DNA of 64,000 bases from Streptomyces specialis (lineage in GTDB: Bacteria > Actinomycetota > Actinomycetes > Streptomycetales > Streptomycetaceae): the NCBI RefSeq assembly GCF_001493375.1, contig NZ_LN929757.1:62001-126000 (forward strand). Direction: 5' to 3'. Under the pieces are notes generated by a model. That model saw only the letters and a list, made by a program, of their open reading frames with translations. It ran no database searches and had not been told where the DNA came from. The stretch's first letter is position 1. Every line of letters starts with the position of its first letter. Position numbers and translations under genes: made by a program. Below are positions 1-9,614 of this stretch, piece by piece.

Positions 1-870
1 TTCACCGCGCCGATCACCCGCCTCAACGGCGTCGCCGGGCGCATCCAGGACTTCGCGGCCGACGTCGCCCGCCTCAAGGACGTCGAGAACTTCCCCGCCG
101 ACCCCCGCTACACCCGGCGCGGGCCGGCCGACGGGGGCGGCACCCGCCGCCTGACCGGCCACGTCGAACTGACCGGCGTCACCTTCGGCCACAGCCGCCT
201 GGACCCGCCGCTGCTGGAGGACTTCTCGCTCACCGTCGGCCCCGGCCGCCAGGTCGCGCTCGTCGGCGGCTCCGGCAGCGGCAAGTCCACCGTCTCCCGG
301 CTGGTGGCCGGTCTGCACACGCCGTGGGCCGGGGAGATCCGCATCGACGGCACCCCGCTCGCGGACATCCCGCGCGGCGCCCTGGCCGCCTCCGTCGCCT
401 TCGTCGACCAGGACGTCTTCCTCTTCGAGGGCACCGTCCGGGACAACGTCACCCTCTGGGACCCGTCCATCCCCGACGAGGAGGTCGTGGCCGCCCTGAA
501 GGACGCCGCCGTCCACGACGTCGTCGCCCGCCGCCCCGGCGGCATCCGCGCGCGCGTCGAGCAGGACGGCCGCAACTTCTCCGGCGGCCAGCGCCAGCGC
601 CTGGAGATCGCCCGCGCCCTGGTCCGCCGCCCCACCGTGATGATCCTCGACGAGGTGACCAGCGCCCTGGACGCGGCCACCGAGCAGATCATCATCGACA
701 ACCTGCGGCGGCGCGGCTGCGCCTGCGTCGTCATCGCCCACCGGCTCAGCACCGTCCGCGACAGCGACGAGATCCTCGTCCTGGACCGGGGCACCGTCGT
801 CGAACGCGGGCGCCACGAGCACCTGATCGCCGCCCAGGGCGCCTACGCCCGGCTGCTGCGGGAGCACTGA
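1..870 (+). CDS. NHLP-type peptide-export ABC transporter, C-terminal ATPase part (5' end outside window)
   Basis: The frame is open from base 1 and ends at 870, so only the last 289 residues are seen. They hold the end of the membrane domain and a full ABC ATPase domain: Walker A VGGSGSGKST (about residues 87-96), signature FSGGQRQRLEIARAL, Walker B VMILDEVTSALD and switch histidine VIAHRLST. The stop lies one base before the GTG of a second, larger exporter that carries the N-terminal domain typical of NHLP bacteriocin-system transporters. The pair therefore most likely exports a leader-bearing ribosomal peptide. In the usual pair the first member also has an N-terminal C39 peptidase domain. 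That part is not in the window, so the peptidase is inferred. Confidence 0.85.
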   Translation, partial: FTAPITRLNGVAGRIQDFAADVARLKDVENFPADPRYTRRGPADGGGTRRLTGHVELTGVTFGHSRLDPPLLEDFSLTVGPGRQVALVGGSGSGKSTVSRLVAGLHTPWAGEIRIDGTPLADIPRGALAASVAFVDQDVFLFEGTVRDNVTLWDPSIPDEEVVAALKDAAVHDVVARRPGGIRARVEQDGRNFSGGQRQRLEIARALVRRPTVMILDEVTSALDAATEQIIIDNLRRRGCACVVIAHRLSTVRDSDEILVLDRGTVVERGRHEHLIAAQGAYARLLREH

Positions 871-871
871 G

Positions 872-3706
872 GTGACGGCCCCGCCCCCCGCGCCGCCGCC
901 CCCGGCGCCCGACCCGGTCGTCGCCGCCCTCGGCGCCCTCGGGGTGCCCGTCGACTGCGCGGGCCTGCGCAGCCTGCCCCTCGAAGGGCCGCACGTGCTG
1001 TGGCTGGTCGTGGACGGCGCCCTCGACCTGTTCGCCGTGGACGCCGCGCGGACCGGGCCCTGGCACTTCCTCGGCCGGCTGACCGCCGGCACCCTGCTCC
1101 TCGGCCCGGTCGAGGGCCCCCGGCACACCCTGATCGCCCGCCCCCTCCAGGGCTGCGCGCTGCGCCGCGTCGAGATCTACGAGCTGTACCCGCCGCCCGG
1201 CCCCGCCGATGCGTGGCTGAGCCCGCTGGAGGACGCCTTCGCGCGGGGCGTCGGCCGGGGCCTGCGGGTGCTGTCCCAGGTGTCCCCCGACAGCCCGGCA
1301 CCCGACAGCCCGGCGCCCGGTGGCGGGGGCGACGACGACATCCTGTGGATGCCGATCGGCCCCGGCAGCGTGGCCTACGGCGCCGGGTACGACCCGCACA
1401 CGCCCGGCACCCTGCTGGTCCACGCGGCGCTGTGGCACGCCATGGTGGACCAGCAGCACCGGCTGCTGTCCGCCGTGGACCGCTGGATCGACCGGCTCGA
1501 ACGCGCCCCCGAGGACCGCGCCGCCGCCGGCGTCCGGGCCGGGGAGGCCGCCCGCACCGAGGCCGACGCGGCGCTCGTCGCCTCCATCGGCGGCCCGGGG
1601 CGGTCCGGCCGCGCGGCCCGGCCGCGCGCCGGGGACGCCGATGCCACCCACGCCACGTACGCCGTCTGCCGCCTGGTCGCCGACGACGCGCGGATCACCC
1701 TGGCCGCGCCCGGGGCGGTGGCCGCCGCCCCCGGCCATGAGGACCCGGTCGAACGCGTCGCGCTCGCCTCCCGCATCCGCACCCGCCCGGTCCGGCTCAC
1801 CGGCCGCTGGTGGCGGGAGGACAGCGGCCCCCTGGTGGGCCGCCGCGCGGCGGACGAGGCCCCCGTCGCCCTGCTGTGGCGGCGCGGCGGCTACGTCGCC
1901 GTGGACCCGGCGAAGGGCACCCGCGAGCGCGTCGGACCGGCCGACGAGGCCGCGTTCGAACCCCGTGCCGTCATGCTCTACCGCCCGCTGCCCGACCGGC
2001 CGCTGGGCCCCCTCGCGCTGCTCCGGTTCAGCCTGCGCGGCACCCGCGCCGAGCTGCCCGGCATCCTGCTGGGCGGGCTGGTCGCGGTCGCGCTGGGCGC
2101 GCTGGTGCCCATCGCCACCGGAACGGTCCTCGGCCAGTACGTGCCCAACGGCGAGACCGGCCTCATCGCGCAGGCATCGTGCGCGGTGATCGCCACGGCC
2201 GTCGTCGCCGCCGCGTTCATGCTGCTCCAGAACCTCTCCATCCTGCGCATGGAGGGCCGCGTCGAGGCCACCCTCCAGCCCGCCGTGTGGGACCGGCTGC
2301 TGCGGCTGCCCGTCACCTTCTTCGCCGGGCGCTCCACGGGCGAGCTGGCGAGCGCCGCCATGGGCATCAGCGCGATCCGCCGCGTCCTGTCCGGCATCGG
2401 CCCGGTCTGCCTCCAGGCCACCACCGTCGGCGCCGTCAACCTCGTGCTGCTGCTCGTCCACAGCGTGCCGCTCGCCCTGGCCGCGCTCGCCATGCTGGCG
2501 GTCGTCGGCGCCGTCTTCCTCACCCTGGGGCTGTGGCAGCTCCGGTACCAGCGGCAGTTGATCGAGCTGGGCAACAAGCTCAACAACCGGGCGTTCCAGA
2601 CCCTGCGCGGCCTGCCCAAGCTGCGGGTCGCCGCCGCCGAGAGCTTCGCCTACGCCGCCTGGGCCAAGGAGTTCGCCCGCACCCGGGAGCTCCAGCAGCG
2701 CGCCGGCCGGATCCAGAACGCGATCACCGTCCTCAACGCCGTCTACCTGCCGCTGTGCACGCTGGTGATGTTCATGCTGCTGGCCGGGCCGGCGCGCGGC
2801 ACGATGTCCGCCGCCGCGTTCCTCACGTTCAGCACCGCCGTGACGATGGCGCTGGCGTCCGTCACCCAGCTCACCGGCGCGCTGCTGTCGGCCGCCGCCG
2901 TGCTGCCGATGTTCGAGCAGGTCAGGCCGATCCTGGAGGCGACGCCCGAGGTGCGGGCCGAGGGCGTCGCGCCGGGGGAGCTGAGCGGCGACATCGAGGT
3001 GCGGGAGCTGTCCTACCGGTACGGCGACGACGGCCCGCTGGTCCTGGACGGCGTCGGTTTCCGCGTGCGGCCGGGGGAGTTCGTCGCGATCGTCGGCCCC
3101 AGCGGCTGCGGCAAGTCCACGCTGCTGCGGCTGCTCATCGGCTTCGACCGGCCGCTGACGGGCACCGTCCTGTACGACGGGCAGGACCTGGCGGCCCTCG
3201 ACCAGGCGGCCGTGCGCCGCCAGTGCGGCGTGGTCCTCCAGAACGCCCAGCCCCTCACCGGCTCCCTCCTGGACTGCATCCGCGGCACCGGGACGTTCAC
3301 CCTGGAGGAGGCGTGGGAGGCCGCCGCGATGGCGGGCCTGGCCGACGACATCAAGGCCATGCCGATGGGCATGCACACGATCCTCTCGGACGGCGGCGGC
3401 TCCGTCTCCGGCGGCCAGCGCCAGCGCCTGATGATCGCCCAGGCCCTCATCCGCAAGCCCCGCGTCCTGTTCTTCGACGAGGCGACCAGCGCGCTGGACA
3501 ACGAGACGCAGCGCGTCGTCATCGACTCCACCCGTGCCCTGCGCGCCACCCGGATCGTGATCGCCCACCGGCTGTCCACGGTCATGGACGCCGACCGGGT
3601 GATCGCCATGGCGGACGGCCGGATCGTCCAGCAGGGCACCCCCGCGGAACTGCTCGCCGACACCGGCGGCCTCTTCCACGAACTGGTCCGCCGCCAGATC
3701 CGCTGA
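872..3706 (+). CDS. NHLP bacteriocin-system ABC transporter, permease/ATPase subunit
   Basis: This protein of 944 residues has three parts. The first 400 or so residues form a non-transporter N-terminal region typical of the second NHLP exporter, which has a cyclic-nucleotide-binding-like fold and no C39 peptidase. A six-helix membrane domain follows at about residues 400-690. The C-terminal ATPase has Walker A VGPSGCGKST, signature SVSGGQRQRLMIAQAL and Walker B VLFFDEATSALD. The GTG start at 872 follows the upstream stop by one base, so the two genes are probably translationally coupled. Such pairs work as a heterodimer that exports processed peptides. The modification enzymes and precursor must lie to the left of the window. 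Confidence 0.88.
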   Translation: MTAPPPAPPPPAPDPVVAALGALGVPVDCAGLRSLPLEGPHVLWLVVDGALDLFAVDAARTGPWHFLGRLTAGTLLLGPVEGPRHTLIARPLQGCALRRVEIYELYPPPGPADAWLSPLEDAFARGVGRGLRVLSQVSPDSPAPDSPAPGGGGDDDILWMPIGPGSVAYGAGYDPHTPGTLLVHAALWHAMVDQQHRLLSAVDRWIDRLERAPEDRAAAGVRAGEAARTEADAALVASIGGPGRSGRAARPRAGDADATHATYAVCRLVADDARITLAAPGAVAAAPGHEDPVERVALASRIRTRPVRLTGRWWREDSGPLVGRRAADEAPVALLWRRGGYVAVDPAKGTRERVGPADEAAFEPRAVMLYRPLPDRPLGPLALLRFSLRGTRAELPGILLGGLVAVALGALVPIATGTVLGQYVPNGETGLIAQASCAVIATAVVAAAFMLLQNLSILRMEGRVEATLQPAVWDRLLRLPVTFFAGRSTGELASAAMGISAIRRVLSGIGPVCLQATTVGAVNLVLLLVHSVPLALAALAMLAVVGAVFLTLGLWQLRYQRQLIELGNKLNNRAFQTLRGLPKLRVAAAESFAYAAWAKEFARTRELQQRAGRIQNAITVLNAVYLPLCTLVMFMLLAGPARGTMSAAAFLTFSTAVTMALASVTQLTGALLSAAAVLPMFEQVRPILEATPEVRAEGVAPGELSGDIEVRELSYRYGDDGPLVLDGVGFRVRPGEFVAIVGPSGCGKSTLLRLLIGFDRPLTGTVLYDGQDLAALDQAAVRRQCGVVLQNAQPLTGSLLDCIRGTGTFTLEEAWEAAAMAGLADDIKAMPMGMHTILSDGGGSVSGGQRQRLMIAQALIRKPRVLFFDEATSALDNETQRVVIDSTRALRATRIVIAHRLSTVMDADRVIAMADGRIVQQGTPAELLADTGGLFHELVRRQIR

Positions 3707-3714
3707 CCCCGCCC

Positions 3715-3962
3715 CGGGCCGCCCGGTCCGGGCTGGTCACCGGCCGCCTGCGCGCCTGGCGGCACCGCGGCGAGTTCACCGACGCGGAGACCGCCACCTT
3801 CGCCGCCGCCGGCACGCCCGGCGCCGCGCGGGCCGCGGCCCGCTTCCACCGGGGTGCCGTGCTGCGGGAACTGCCCGCGTTCCCGCGTGCCCACCGGAGA
3901 CGGCACCTGACGCCCGGACCTGGTCGTGGAGCGTGTCGCGGCCTTCCTGCGGCCGGCACCTA
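3715..3962 (+). pseudogene. Alpha/beta-hydrolase remnant
   Basis: This stretch has strong coding-type third-position GC but no start. It reads GLVTGRLRAWRHRGEFTD, then PGAARAAARFHRGAVLRELP, which resembles the cap region of epoxide-hydrolase/dehalogenase-like alpha/beta hydrolases. After about 3912 the coding bias moves to another frame reading PDLVVERVAAFLR, the typical last helix of the same family. The nucleophile elbow and catalytic residues are absent. I read it as a decayed hydrolase with an internal deletion and a frameshift, left between the exporter and the permease. Confidence 0.5.
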
Positions 3963-5432
3963 GTCCGGCGTCACGCCCGTGACGTATCCGGGTTCGGTCG
4001 CCGGCGCCCCGGCGGGGGCGGTGGTGACCGGGGCCGGGGCGAGCGCGCGGGCGGCGTTGAACCAGCCGACGAGCAGGAAGACCGCCCATCCGGCGCCGAC
4101 GTACAGCGAGACCCGGGTGTCGCTGTCCAGCGCCATCAGCACGAACACGAACGCCAGGCAGGCCAGCGCGACCCAGCTCGACGCCGCGCCGCCCGGGGCC
4201 GGGAAGGGCGAGGCGGGCAGGCGGCGGGCGACCACGGCGGCGCGGTAGCGCACGTGGCTGAGGAGGATCATGGTCCAGGTCCAGAGGCCGCAGGCGGTGG
4301 CCACGGAGGTGACGTAGCCGAACGCCTTCTCCGGGACGAGATAGTTCAGCACCACGCCGATACCCATCAGCGCCACGGACACGGTCACGGCGGTGGCGGG
4401 CGCCTGCCGGGCGTTGAGCCGGCGGAACAGGCCGGGCGCCTCGCGGTTGGAGGCGAGGTCCCTGAGCATGCGGCCGGTGGAGTACATCCCGGAGTTGCAG
4501 GACGACAGGGCAGCGGTGAGCACCACGAAGTTGACGATGGCGGCGCCGAAGGGCAGGCCGATCTTGGTGAACGCCGCCACGAAGGGGCTGGTCCCCGCGT
4601 CGAACTCGGTCCACTTGACCACGGTGAGGATGACCGTCAGCGAGCCCACGTAGAACAGGGCGATGCGCCAGGGCAGCGTGTTGATCGCCTTCGGCAGGGT
4701 CTCGCGGGGGTTCTCGCTCTCGCCCGCCGTGATGCCGACCAGTTCGACGGCCACATAGGCGAACATCACGCCCTGGAGCGTCATCAGGCTGGAGCCGATC
4801 CCGGTCGGGAAGAAGCCGTCGTGCGCCCAGAGGTTCGACACGGCCGCGTCGTCACCGGCCTGCGAGACGCCGAGGGTGAGGACGCCGACCCCGATGACGA
4901 TCATGCCGATGATCGCGGTGACCTTGATCATCGAGAACCAGAACTCGATCTCGCCGAAGAGCTTGACGGAGACGAGGTTCACCCCGAAGAGCGCGATCAG
5001 GAAGACCAGCGCGCTCACCCACTGCGGGATGTCGGGGAACCAGTAGGTGATGTAGATCGCCGCCGCCGTCAGCTCGGCCATGCCGGTGACCACCCACAGC
5101 AGCCAGTACGTCCACCCCGTGGCGTAGCCGAAGAACGGGCCGAGGAACTCCCGGGCGTACTCCGCGAAGCTGCCGGAGACGGGCCGGTAGAGCAGCAGCT
5201 CGCCCAGGGCGCGCATGATGAGGAAGATCACCGCACCCGCGAGGGCGTACATCAGGACCAGGCTGGGACCGGCCTCGACGATGTTCGCCCCGGCGCCCAT
5301 GAACAGCCCGACCCCGATCGCGCCGCCGATGGCGATCATCTGCACCTGGCGGCTGCCGAGCCCGCGGTGGTAGCCCTCTCCGGAGCCTTCCGTGCCCTCC
5401 GCGACGCCCCGCGGTTCTTTGCGTGTGGTCAT
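3960..5432 (-). CDS. Amino acid permease (APC superfamily, AAT family)
   Basis: The 490-residue product has about twelve membrane segments and the family signature near the N-terminus (QMIAIGGAIGVGLFMGAG). It imports amino acids by proton symport across the cytoplasmic membrane. Sequence features resemble the D-serine/D-alanine/glycine and asparagine permease branch, but substrate cannot be read from sequence. I chose the ATG at 5432 (MTTRKEP) over an upstream in-frame start because AAGGAAAG lies at ribosome-binding distance before it. The last codons run up to the hydrolase remnant. No operon partner is apparent. Confidence 0.88.
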   Translation of the reverse strand: MTTRKEPRGVAEGTEGSGEGYHRGLGSRQVQMIAIGGAIGVGLFMGAGANIVEAGPSLVLMYALAGAVIFLIMRALGELLLYRPVSGSFAEYAREFLGPFFGYATGWTYWLLWVVTGMAELTAAAIYITYWFPDIPQWVSALVFLIALFGVNLVSVKLFGEIEFWFSMIKVTAIIGMIVIGVGVLTLGVSQAGDDAAVSNLWAHDGFFPTGIGSSLMTLQGVMFAYVAVELVGITAGESENPRETLPKAINTLPWRIALFYVGSLTVILTVVKWTEFDAGTSPFVAAFTKIGLPFGAAIVNFVVLTAALSSCNSGMYSTGRMLRDLASNREAPGLFRRLNARQAPATAVTVSVALMGIGVVLNYLVPEKAFGYVTSVATACGLWTWTMILLSHVRYRAAVVARRLPASPFPAPGGAASSWVALACLAFVFVLMALDSDTRVSLYVGAGWAVFLLVGWFNAARALAPAPVTTAPAGAPATEPGYVTGVTPD

Positions 5433-5521
5433 GCTTCGCGTCTTTCCTTGGCGGGCGCTCCTCATGCGACAAGCTGCTCAGAGGATAGCGTGACATATCG
5501 GGGTGAAACGAGCCGGACCGG

Positions 5522-7471
5522 TCAGCCGACATGGACGCGCGGACGGCGCGCGCGGTCCGGTTCCGCGCGCCGGAGGACTTCGCGCGTCACGGGTGCGACC
5601 TCCCCGTCGCCGAAGACGAGGAAGCGCAGGAGGTGCCCCAGCGGGTGCCCCTCGGTCCAGTTGAAGTAGGCGTGCGGCACCTGGCCGGTGTGGTCGCGCA
5701 GCCTGAGCAGGACGGCCGCGATGGTGTTCGCCACCACGGCGCCGCCGTCCACCCGCAGGACGCGCACGCCGTGGTGCTCCTCGCCCCGCACGGTGACGTC
5801 GGCGGTGAAGTCGGAGGAGTCGTCCACCGTCACCTCCAGGAAGAGGACCGGGCCGCCGTCGGGGATGTGCGTCTCCTCCCGCTGGCTGTACTCCTTCTCC
5901 CGGTACTCCGAGGCGTCCCGCTCGTTCGGCTCGTTGGCGATGATCCGCAGCGCCCCGAGGGCCGCCGCCTCGTCGATCATGCGCACCGCCGCCGCGTCCA
6001 GGGTCAGTCGCCCCGACCGCAGCTCGAACGCGCGATGGACGCGGGAGACGAACGACGTCAGCAGGATGCCCAGGATGAACAGGGACGCGATGCGCGGCCC
6101 GTCCGGGCGCTCCACCACGTTCACGGCCAGCGTGTAGCCGAAGACGGCGGTGATGACGCCGAAGCCGGTCGCCGCCCACCGGTGCCTCCGGTCCCGCGCC
6201 GCGATCGCCGCGGCGAAGGACGCCGACACCATCAGCACCAGCACCCCCGTCGCGTAGGCGCCGCCCTGCGCGTCCACGTCCGCCTCGAACAGCCACGTGA
6301 TGGTGAACGCGATCGCCATGAACACCAGCACCAGCGGACGCACCGCCCTGGTCCACTCCGGCGCCATGCCGTAGCGCGGCAGGTAGCGCGGCACCAGGTT
6401 CAGCAGCCCGGCCAGCGCGGAGGCGCCCGCGAACCAGAGGATGGCGATGGTCGAGACGTCGTACACCGTGCCGAACGCCTCGCCCAGATAGTCGTGCGCG
6501 AGGAACGCCAGCGCCCGGCCGTTCGCCTCGCCGCCCTTCTCGAACTCGTCCTCCGGTATCAGCAGCGTGGTGGCGAGACTGGAGACCAGCAGGAAGCCGC
6601 TCATGATCACCGCGGCCGTGGTCAGCAGCTTCCGGGTGTCGCGGATACGGCCCGCCGGGCGGGCCGGGGTGTCGGTCGCGTCGCCGCGCACCTGGGGCAT
6701 GACCGCCACCCCCGTCTCGAACCCCGACATGCCCAGCGCCAGACGCGGGAAGACCAGCAGCGCCACCCCCACCATCACCAGCGGCGAGGAGTGCTCGGCA
6801 CGTGCCGCGGCCCACCAGTTCTCCACCACCACCGGCTCGGTCGCCACGTGCCAGGCGGCCGTGCCCAGCACCACCAGGTTCAGCGCCAGATAGGCCGTCA
6901 CCAGCACCACGGCCACGCCGATCGCCTCGCGGAACCCCTTGAGGAACACCGCGCCCAGACCGGCCAGCAGCACCAGCGTGATCCACACGTTGCCGTCGTG
7001 CGTCCAGCCCGGGGCCAGCGGGTTCTCCACGGCGTGCGCCGACGCGTCGGCGGCCGACAGCGTGATGGTGATCATGAAGTCGGTGGCGGCGAACCCCAGC
7101 AGCACCAGCACGAACAGCTTCCCCGCCCACCAGGGAAGCAGCCGTTCCAGCATCGCGATCGAACCCTCGCCGTGCGGGCTCTCCCCGGCGACCCGCCGGT
7201 ACACCGGCAGCGCCCCCAGCAGCGTCAGCGCCACCAGCACCAGCGTGGCCAGCGGCGACAGCAGCCCGGCCGCCAGCGCGGCGATACCGGGCTGGTAGCC
7301 GAGCGTGGAGAAGTAGTCCACGCCCGTCAGGCACATCACCCGCCACCAGCGGTGGCCCCGGTGCTCGGCGGGCGGCGCGCCGTGCGGCCCGGGATGACGG
7401 GCCGCCTGCTCGCTCAACCCCTCCAGCAGCCAGGCGCGCGCCCGCCGGGACTTCACCTCGGTGCCGGTCAT
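5522..7471 (-). CDS. Large APC family permease with cytoplasmic C-terminal domain
   Basis: The 649-residue protein has a membrane part of about twelve segments (residues 40-470) beginning with the APC-like stretch [19 protein letters not shown] soluble C-terminal domain of about 150 residues follows. Streptomyces genomes commonly have this long form, annotated as an amino acid transporter or APC permease; the substrate is unknown. I chose the ATG at 7471 ([10 protein letters not shown]). Frames upstream of it are open but have no recognisable protein sequence. The gene is divergent from the SDR gene at 7602, leaving 130 bp for both promoters. Confidence 0.85.
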   Translation of the reverse strand: MTGTEVKSRRARAWLLEGLSEQAARHPGPHGAPPAEHRGHRWWRVMCLTGVDYFSTLGYQPGIAALAAGLLSPLATLVLVALTLLGALPVYRRVAGESPHGEGSIAMLERLLPWWAGKLFVLVLLGFAATDFMITITLSAADASAHAVENPLAPGWTHDGNVWITLVLLAGLGAVFLKGFREAIGVAVVLVTAYLALNLVVLGTAAWHVATEPVVVENWWAAARAEHSSPLVMVGVALLVFPRLALGMSGFETGVAVMPQVRGDATDTPARPAGRIRDTRKLLTTAAVIMSGFLLVSSLATTLLIPEDEFEKGGEANGRALAFLAHDYLGEAFGTVYDVSTIAILWFAGASALAGLLNLVPRYLPRYGMAPEWTRAVRPLVLVFMAIAFTITWLFEADVDAQGGAYATGVLVLMVSASFAAAIAARDRRHRWAATGFGVITAVFGYTLAVNVVERPDGPRIASLFILGILLTSFVSRVHRAFELRSGRLTLDAAAVRMIDEAAALGALRIIANEPNERDASEYREKEYSQREETHIPDGGPVLFLEVTVDDSSDFTADVTVRGEEHHGVRVLRVDGGAVVANTIAAVLLRLRDHTGQVPHAYFNWTEGHPLGHLLRFLVFGDGEVAPVTREVLRRAEPDRARRPRVHVG

Positions 7472-7601
7472 AACCCCCGCGCTCTTCCGTCCCACGTCCG
7501 AACCGTGAACAACGAGGAGCGAGTATCCACGACGCCCCCGGCACACCGTGCGGCGGGGCCATGACCGGACACCGCGCCCGGCATACGCGAAGCTGAACGC
7601 C

Positions 7602-8411
7602 ATGACAGACCCACGGGTGTACATCGTCACCGGCGGCGGCACGGGCATCGGCGCCGCCACCACCCGGCTGCTGCGCGCGGCCGGGCACCATGTCGTCGTC
7701 TCCGGGCGGCGCCCCGAACCGCTGCGGCGCGTCGCCGAGGAGACCGGCGCCCTCGCCCACCCGGCGGACACCACCGACCCCGCCGCCGTCACCGGCCTCG
7801 TCGAGGCCGCCGTCACCGCGCACGGGCGGCTGGACGGCCTGGTGCTCAACGCGGGCATCGCGCGCCGGGGCGCCGCGGGCGACCTGTCCGACGAGGACTG
7901 GGACGCCGTCCTGCGCACCAACGTCACCGGCCCGTTCCTCCTGCTGCGCGCCGCGCTCCCGCACCTGCTCCCGGCGCGCGGCGCGGTCGTCGCCGTCGCC
8001 TCCGTCTCGGCGCTGCGCAACGGCTTCGGCAACGCCGCCTACGCCACCTCCAAGGCCGCGCTGCTCCACCTCTGCCGCTCCGTCGCCGTGGACTACGGGC
8101 CGCGCGGGGTGCGCGCCAACACCGTCTGCCCGAGCTGGGTCCGCACCGACATGGCCGACGGCCGCATGGCGCGGTTCGCCGAGGAGTCCGGCGGTGCCGG
8201 CGGTGTCGAGGGCGCCTACGAGGAGGTGACCCGCCTGATCCCGGCCCGGCGCCCCGGCCTGCCGGAGGAGGTCGCGCAGGCCGTGTCCTGGCTCCTCTCC
8301 CCGGAGGCGTCGTTCGTCAACGGCGCCACCCTCACCGTGGACGGCGGCGTGACGGCGATCGACGCCGGCCACGTCCCGTTCGCCTTCCGCGCCGAACCCC
8401 GCGACGGGTAG
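7602..8411 (+). CDS. SDR family NAD(P)-dependent oxidoreductase
   Basis: The 269-residue protein is a classical short-chain dehydrogenase/reductase of usual length. The cofactor motif TGGGTGIG is at about residues 9-16, NAG follows beta-4 (LVLNAGIAR), the catalytic Ser is in [10 protein letters not shown], and the active-site YATSK follows. The C-terminal segment [21 protein letters not shown] is typical of the 3-oxoacyl-reductase/glucose-dehydrogenase-like classes. The substrate cannot be told. The ATG at 7602 opens directly into the family N-terminus ([13 protein letters not shown]). It converges with the YnfA gene. Confidence 0.9.
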   Translation: MTDPRVYIVTGGGTGIGAATTRLLRAAGHHVVVSGRRPEPLRRVAEETGALAHPADTTDPAAVTGLVEAAVTAHGRLDGLVLNAGIARRGAAGDLSDEDWDAVLRTNVTGPFLLLRAALPHLLPARGAVVAVASVSALRNGFGNAAYATSKAALLHLCRSVAVDYGPRGVRANTVCPSWVRTDMADGRMARFAEESGGAGGVEGAYEEVTRLIPARRPGLPEEVAQAVSWLLSPEASFVNGATLTVDGGVTAIDAGHVPFAFRAEPRDG

Positions 8412-8431
8412 GACGCGGGCCGGCCGGGTGC

Positions 8432-8764
8432 TCAGCCCCGGGGCGCGTACATGATCACGGCCATGCCGACCAGGCAGACCGCCGCCCCGATCAGGTCCCA
8501 CCGGTCGGGCCGGTAGCCGTCCGCGACGGCGCCCCAGGCGAGCGACGCGGCGACGAAGATCCCGCCGTACGCGGCCAGCACGCGGCCGAAGTGGTCGTCG
8601 TGCTGGAACGTCGCGACGACCCCGTACAGCCCCAGGGCCAGCACCCCGGCACCGGCCCACACCCAGCCCCGGTGCTCGCGGAGGCCCTGCCACACCAGCC
8701 AGGCGCCGCCGATCTCGAACAGGGCGGCGACGGCGAACAGGACGACGGAACGCGCGACGGTCAT
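8432..8764 (-). CDS. YnfA (UPF0060) family small membrane protein
   Basis: The product has 110 residues and four predicted membrane helices, with the family pattern [18 protein letters not shown] near the N-terminus and [19 protein letters not shown] in the middle. UPF0060 proteins are small inner-membrane proteins related to the drug/metabolite transporter superfamily, and their substrates are mostly unknown. I chose the ATG at 8764 because the predicted protein then begins at the first helix and matches family length. It is divergent from the response regulator gene, with 94 bp between the starts. Confidence 0.9.
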   Translation of the reverse strand: MTVARSVVLFAVAALFEIGGAWLVWQGLREHRGWVWAGAGVLALGLYGVVATFQHDDHFGRVLAAYGGIFVAASLAWGAVADGYRPDRWDLIGAAVCLVGMAVIMYAPRG

Positions 8765-8796
8765 GCCCCGCACGGTACGGCCCCGCTCGGCCACGG

Positions 8797-8836
8797 CTCA
8801 CAGCGGATTCACAGGTGGCTCTCAGGCGGCGCTCAG
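8797..8836 (+). promoter_or_regulatory. Predicted OmpR-type operator: four 7-bp direct repeats, 11-bp period
   Basis: Four heptamers start exactly 11 bp apart at 8797 (CTCACAG), 8808 (TTCACAG), 8819 (CTCTCAG) and 8830 (CGCTCAG). Seven-bp direct repeats with 4-bp spacers are the classic layout bound by tandem OmpR/PhoB dimers. They lie 23-62 bp before the response regulator ATG at 8859, which suggests autoregulation. A second array with the same unit and period occurs at 11137-11176. Confidence 0.65.
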
Positions 8837-8858
8837 AGTCCCGGGCCAGCGTGGCCGC

Positions 8859-9614
8859 ATGACCGGAACACGGCCCCGGGCCGCGGCGGGCGGCGGACTA
8901 CGGCGGGCCGACGGGAGCCCGCTGCGGGTGCTCGTCGTCGACGACGAGGCGTCACTCGCCGACCTGCTGACCATGGCGCTGCGGTACGAGGGCTGGGACG
9001 TCCGCGCGGCCGGGGACGGAGCCGCCGCCGTGCGGGCGGCCCGGGAGTTCCGGCCGGACGCCGTCGTCCTGGACATCCTGCTGCCGGACTTCGACGGCCT
9101 GGAGGTGATGCACCGGATCAGGACGGACACCGCCGGGCTGCCCGTGCTGTTCCTGACCGCGAAGGACGCCGTTGAGGACCGGATCGCCGGACTCACGGCC
9201 GGCGGCGACGACTACGTGACCAAGCCGTTCAGCCTGGAGGAGGTCGTCGCCCGGCTGCGCGGCCTGCTGCGCAGGTCCGGCGCCGCCTGGGCACCGCCCG
9301 AATCGCTGCTGGTGGTGGGCGATCTGACGCTGGACGAGGACAGCCACGAGGTGCACCGCGCGGGGACGGCGATCCGGCTGACGGCGACCGAGTTCGAACT
9401 GCTGCGCTTCCTGATGCGCAACCCCCGGCGGGTCCTCAGCAAGGCGCAGATCCTGGACCGCGTCTGGTCCTACGACTTCGGCGGCCAGGCCAACGTGGTG
9501 GAGCTGTACATCTCCTACCTCCGCCGCAAGATCGACGCCGGGCGCGAACCGATGATCCACACCCTGCGCGGCGCGGGCTACGTCCTCAAACCGGCGCCCG
9601 CGCGGGCGCCGTGA
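8859..9614 (+). CDS. Response regulator, OmpR/PhoB family
   Basis: This 251-residue protein has an N-terminal receiver with the acidic pair (VLVVDDEASL), the phosphoacceptor Asp in VVLDILLPDFDG, and the conserved Thr and Lys (FLTAKD, VTKPFSLEE). A C-terminal winged helix follows, ending HTLRGAGYVLKP. The GTG start of the sensor kinase overlaps its stop (GTGA), so the two are co-translated. I chose the ATG at 8859 (MTGTRPR) because the direct-repeat operator lies just before it. The likely targets are its own promoter and the glycosyltransferase operon downstream, both preceded by the same repeats. Confidence 0.93.
   Translation: MTGTRPRAAAGGGLRRADGSPLRVLVVDDEASLADLLTMALRYEGWDVRAAGDGAAAVRAAREFRPDAVVLDILLPDFDGLEVMHRIRTDTAGLPVLFLTAKDAVEDRIAGLTAGGDDYVTKPFSLEEVVARLRGLLRRSGAAWAPPESLLVVGDLTLDEDSHEVHRAGTAIRLTATEFELLRFLMRNPRRVLSKAQILDRVWSYDFGGQANVVELYISYLRRKIDAGREPMIHTLRGAGYVLKPAPARAP

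Noticed and set aside
746..3679. Very long open frame on the minus strand opposite the exporter gene
   Set aside because: It is a mirror of a high-GC gene; its Gly/Arg/Asp-rich sequence has no family features, and the plus-strand exporter fully explains the region.
5478..8801. Open frame of more than 1100 codons on the minus strand across two genes
   Set aside because: It overlaps the real permease in another frame and has no recognisable protein sequence or proper codon bias.
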